Shown piece after piece: positions 19,570-21,543 of a stretch of DNA of 21,543 nt. The stretch's first letter is position 1, and every line of letters begins with the position of its first letter. Under the pieces are notes generated by a model. It was not told the origin of the DNA and did not search any database. It saw only the letters and a list, made by a program, of their open reading frames with translations. Made by a program: the position numbers and the translations under genes. Origin of the DNA: JADLGH01 sp964586675. Lineage in GTDB: Bacteria > Desulfobacterota_D > UBA1144 > Nemesobacterales > UBA2774. The stretch spans positions 1-21,543 of the forward strand of contig CAZPHQ010000036.1 of NCBI GenBank assembly GCA_964586675.1, read 5' to 3'.

Positions 19570-19833
19570 GTGGCCAGTATAACCGTTTACACTACCGACA
19601 GGTGTCCTTACTGTATCGCCGCAAAGGCGCTCCTCGAACGGGCGGGACTCGAATTCACAGAAATAAACCTCTCTGGAGACCCGGGGCGAAGGGCGAGCCT
19701 TAAGGAGAAGTACAGCTGGAGAACGGTGCCCATGATCCTCATCGGCGAGAGGTTCATAGGCGGCTTCATGGAGCTTTCCGCCCTTCAGAAAAGCGGCCGC
19801 CTCGACGAGCTTTTGAAGGGAGACGAGGCGTAA
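19570..19833 (+). CDS. grxC: Glutaredoxin (dithiol, GrxC-like)
   Basis: A small thiol-disulfide oxidoreductase that reduces disulfides using glutathione or a comparable thiol. The 87-residue thioredoxin-fold protein has the dithiol active site CPYC (Cys12-Cys15), the cis-proline loop WRTVPMI (about 50-56) and the C-terminal GGFMEL glutathione-site motif. The start is GTG 19570, just behind a GGGGAAGAA stretch. It lies 70 nt before gltX on the same strand. The symbol reflects the GrxC/Grx3 type of CPYC protein; a Grx1 role is not excluded. Confidence 0.9.
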   Translation: MASITVYTTDRCPYCIAAKALLERAGLEFTEINLSGDPGRRASLKEKYSWRTVPMILIGERFIGGFMELSALQKSGRLDELLKGDEA

Positions 19834-19865
19834 CCGGGAGCATTCCGAGCCTGATGGACGTGTAT

Positions 19866-19894
19866 TTGACTGACCCCGGACTCTAAATTAACAT
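19866..19894 (+). promoter_or_regulatory. Candidate gltX promoter, apparently leaderless
   Basis: TTGACT (19866-19871), 17 nt, TAACAT (19889-19894). Transcription would begin near 19901, about 3 nt before ATG 19904, and there is no Shine-Dalgarno before that ATG. The pattern mirrors trpE. Confidence 0.45.
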
Positions 19895-19903
19895 TAAACC
19901 CCC

Positions 19904-21301
19904 ATGACAGTGAGAACCCGTTTTGCCCCGAGCCCGACAGGCTCGCTCCACATAGGCGGCGCGAGGACCGCCATATTCAACTGGCTCTTCGCGAGGCACT
20001 ACGGGGGGACCTTCATATTAAGGATAGAGGACACGGATCGCGAGCGCTCGACGGAGGAATCGATAGGCGAGATCGTGGAGGGGATGACGTGGCTCGGGCT
20101 CGACTGGGACGAGGGACCGTTCAGGCAGTCTGACAGGCTCCCGCTTTATAAATCCCTGGCCGAGCGGCTCATAGAATCCGGGAACGCGTACAGGTGTTAC
20201 GTGAGCGCGGAAGAGCTAGAAGCGAAGAGGAAGGAAGCGCAGGAGGGGGGCGAGGTATTCAGGTACAGGCGCGAATGGGCGAGCTTGAACGCCGCGCCGG
20301 GGAAGCCTTATGCCGTCCGGCTCCTCACCCCGGACGAGGGAGCCGTCGAGATAGTGGACCTGTTAAGGGGCGTCGTCAGCTTCGACGCGGCCGAAATAGA
20401 CGACTTCGTCATACTTAAGACCGACGGGTTTCCGACCTATAACTTCGCCGTCGTCGCGGACGACTCCGACATGAAGATCACGCACGTGATAAGGGGAGAC
20501 GACCACCTCACCAACACGCCGAGGCAGGCGCTCATTTACAAGGCGCTCTCGCTCGACATGCCGGAGATGGCGCACGTCTCGATGATACTCGGCCCCGACG
20601 GAAAGAGGCTCAGCAAGAGGCACGGCGACACATCTGTAATTGCCTACAGGGACGAGGGCTACCTTCCCGACGCGCTCGTCAATTACCTCACGAGGCTCGG
20701 GTGGTCGTTCGGTGACCAGGAGATATTCACGACGGAAGAGCTTGTCGAGAAGTTCACGCTCGACAACGTCGGCAAGTCCGCCGCCGTGTTCAACATGGAG
20801 AAGCTCGACTGGCTCAACGGGTGGTATATAAGGAACAAGCCCGCCGGGGAGATAACCGCGCTCGTTCTGCCGATACTGAAGCAGAGAGGAATTAATGCAG
20901 CGCTCGACAAAAAGCTGGAGATGATAGTCAAGGAGCTCGGGCAGAGGGCGAAGACCCTTCTCGATATAGCAGATTCGATCGGTTACTTCTACGCGGACGA
21001 GATTACTTTCGACGAGAAGGCCGCGGAGAAATTCCTCACGCCGGAAACGGGCGAGATACTTAAGGACCTTTCGGAAAGGATGGCCTCGGGTGAGTTCACG
21101 AGCGACGGGCTTCACGCTGTCTTCGATAAAATAATGGAAGACAGGGGAATCAAGATGGGAGCCATCGCGCAGCCTGTCAGGGTCGCCCTTACCGGCGGGA
21201 CTGTGAGCCCGGGGATTTTCGAGGTTATGGAGATTCTGGGGAAGGATGAGGTTTTAAAGAGGCTCGGAAGGGCAGTCGTGTACATTTCTGAAAAACAGTA
21301 A
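19904..21301 (+). CDS. gltX: Glutamyl-tRNA synthetase
   Basis: GltX charges tRNA-Glu with glutamate (and tRNA-Gln in organisms using the transamidation route). The 465-residue class I synthetase has FAPSPTGSLHIGGART at 7-21, with HIGG (16-19) as the HIGH motif, and GPDGKRLSKRHGDTS with KRLSK (234-238) as the KMSKS motif. The C-terminal half is the all-helical anticodon-binding domain. Length and motifs are those of a discriminating or non-discriminating bacterial GluRS; which one cannot be told here. The start at 19904 matches the family N-terminus (MTVRTRFAPSPTG). It follows grxC by 70 nt with a promoter between. Confidence 0.97.
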   Translation: MTVRTRFAPSPTGSLHIGGARTAIFNWLFARHYGGTFILRIEDTDRERSTEESIGEIVEGMTWLGLDWDEGPFRQSDRLPLYKSLAERLIESGNAYRCYVSAEELEAKRKEAQEGGEVFRYRREWASLNAAPGKPYAVRLLTPDEGAVEIVDLLRGVVSFDAAEIDDFVILKTDGFPTYNFAVVADDSDMKITHVIRGDDHLTNTPRQALIYKALSLDMPEMAHVSMILGPDGKRLSKRHGDTSVIAYRDEGYLPDALVNYLTRLGWSFGDQEIFTTEELVEKFTLDNVGKSAAVFNMEKLDWLNGWYIRNKPAGEITALVLPILKQRGINAALDKKLEMIVKELGQRAKTLLDIADSIGYFYADEITFDEKAAEKFLTPETGEILKDLSERMASGEFTSDGLHAVFDKIMEDRGIKMGAIAQPVRVALTGGTVSPGIFEVMEILGKDEVLKRLGRAVVYISEKQ

Positions 21302-21338
21302 TCCTAAGCAATTCTATCTGCGGTAAAAACCTAAAGCG

Positions 21339-21506
21339 AGATTGCTTCACTTTTGCTCGGAACTATTCCCCAAATTCTAATAGGTTTGGACAATAGAGAG
21401 ATAAACTGAATGGATTCCCGCCTGTCCGGCTACGGTTGGGCTGCCTACGCCGCGACAAGCGCAGGAATGACAAGAATGAGATTTCTCACTGCGTCGGGAA
21501 TGATGG
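21339..21506. repeat. Degenerate interspersed-repeat cluster downstream of gltX
   Basis: Three fragments lie in the non-coding 3' end of the window. GCGAGATTGCTTC...GCTCGG at about 21339-21361 resembles the GATTGCTTCG-type repeat. ATTCCCGCCT at about 21414-21423 with GCAGGAATGACA near 21461-21472 resembles the dispersed ATTCCCGC...GGAATGACA inverted repeat. AGATTTCTCAC...GGGAATGA at 21479-21506 is a relative of the 13941-13968 copy. No gene is seen between 21302 and the window end. Confidence 0.45.
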
Positions 21507-21543
21507 ACCGGCTTGACTCTCCGTAGTAATACCTTTCATATTG

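Noticed and set aside
1..21543. tRNA, rRNA or CRISPR array
   Set aside because: No T-loop-like GTTCGA context with a cloverleaf was found outside coding genes, no rRNA-like stretch and no regularly spaced repeats of CRISPR type.

Overview
The window looks like chromosomal core DNA of an uncultured Gram-negative bacterium, probably from a Desulfobacterota- or Dadabacteria-like lineage; that placement is inferred and low in confidence. Gram-negative features are the 558-residue YidC with a large periplasmic domain, an MlaE-type lipid-transport permease and three lipoprotein or anchored envelope proteins. Base composition is moderately GC-rich, yet ATA and AGG codons are common. No phage, transposase, CRISPR, rRNA or tRNA gene was seen.

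Layout. 206-1570 (-): phosphomannomutase/phosphoglucomutase. 1766-3852 (+): trpE and trpG, the two subunits of anthranilate synthase, with no other trp gene alongside. 3953-7633 (+): two collinear, closely related AMP-forming acyl-CoA synthetase paralogs, each with its own promoter. 7674-8138 (+): tadA, convergent with a small zinc-ribbon gene (8143-8460, -). 8531-11587 (-): the classic rpmH-rnpA-yidD-yidC-jag cluster, without dnaA upstream or mnmE downstream. 11588-12178 is an AT-rich intergenic stretch. 12179-13846 (+): a membrane-anchored lytic transglycosylase and a luciferase-like, possibly F420-dependent, oxidoreductase. 14113-15120 (+): a nitrilase. 15221-15598 (+): a small Cys-rich lipoprotein preceded by direct repeats and a 40-bp palindrome. 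15654-17210 (-): nicotinate phosphoribosyltransferase. 17555-18052 (+): an unrecognised membrane-anchored protein. 18092-19419 (-): a lipoprotein translationally coupled to MlaE. 19570-19833 (+): glutaredoxin. 19904-21301 (+): gltX.

The genes serve housekeeping (translation, protein insertion, tryptophan, NAD, sugar phosphates, cell wall) plus a fatty or carboxylic acid activation module. Several promoters fit a sigma-70-like TTGACA / TATNNT pattern. For trpE and gltX the predicted transcription start lies within about 3 nt of the ATG and no Shine-Dalgarno is visible, which suggests leaderless mRNAs. The most noteworthy unexplained signals are the structured region at 15133-15216, the palindrome overlapping the -35 box of the second acyl-CoA synthetase, the orphan lipoprotein-MlaE pair, and degenerate interspersed repeats at both window ends and near 13.9 kb. 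I did not find a convincing new multi-gene system.
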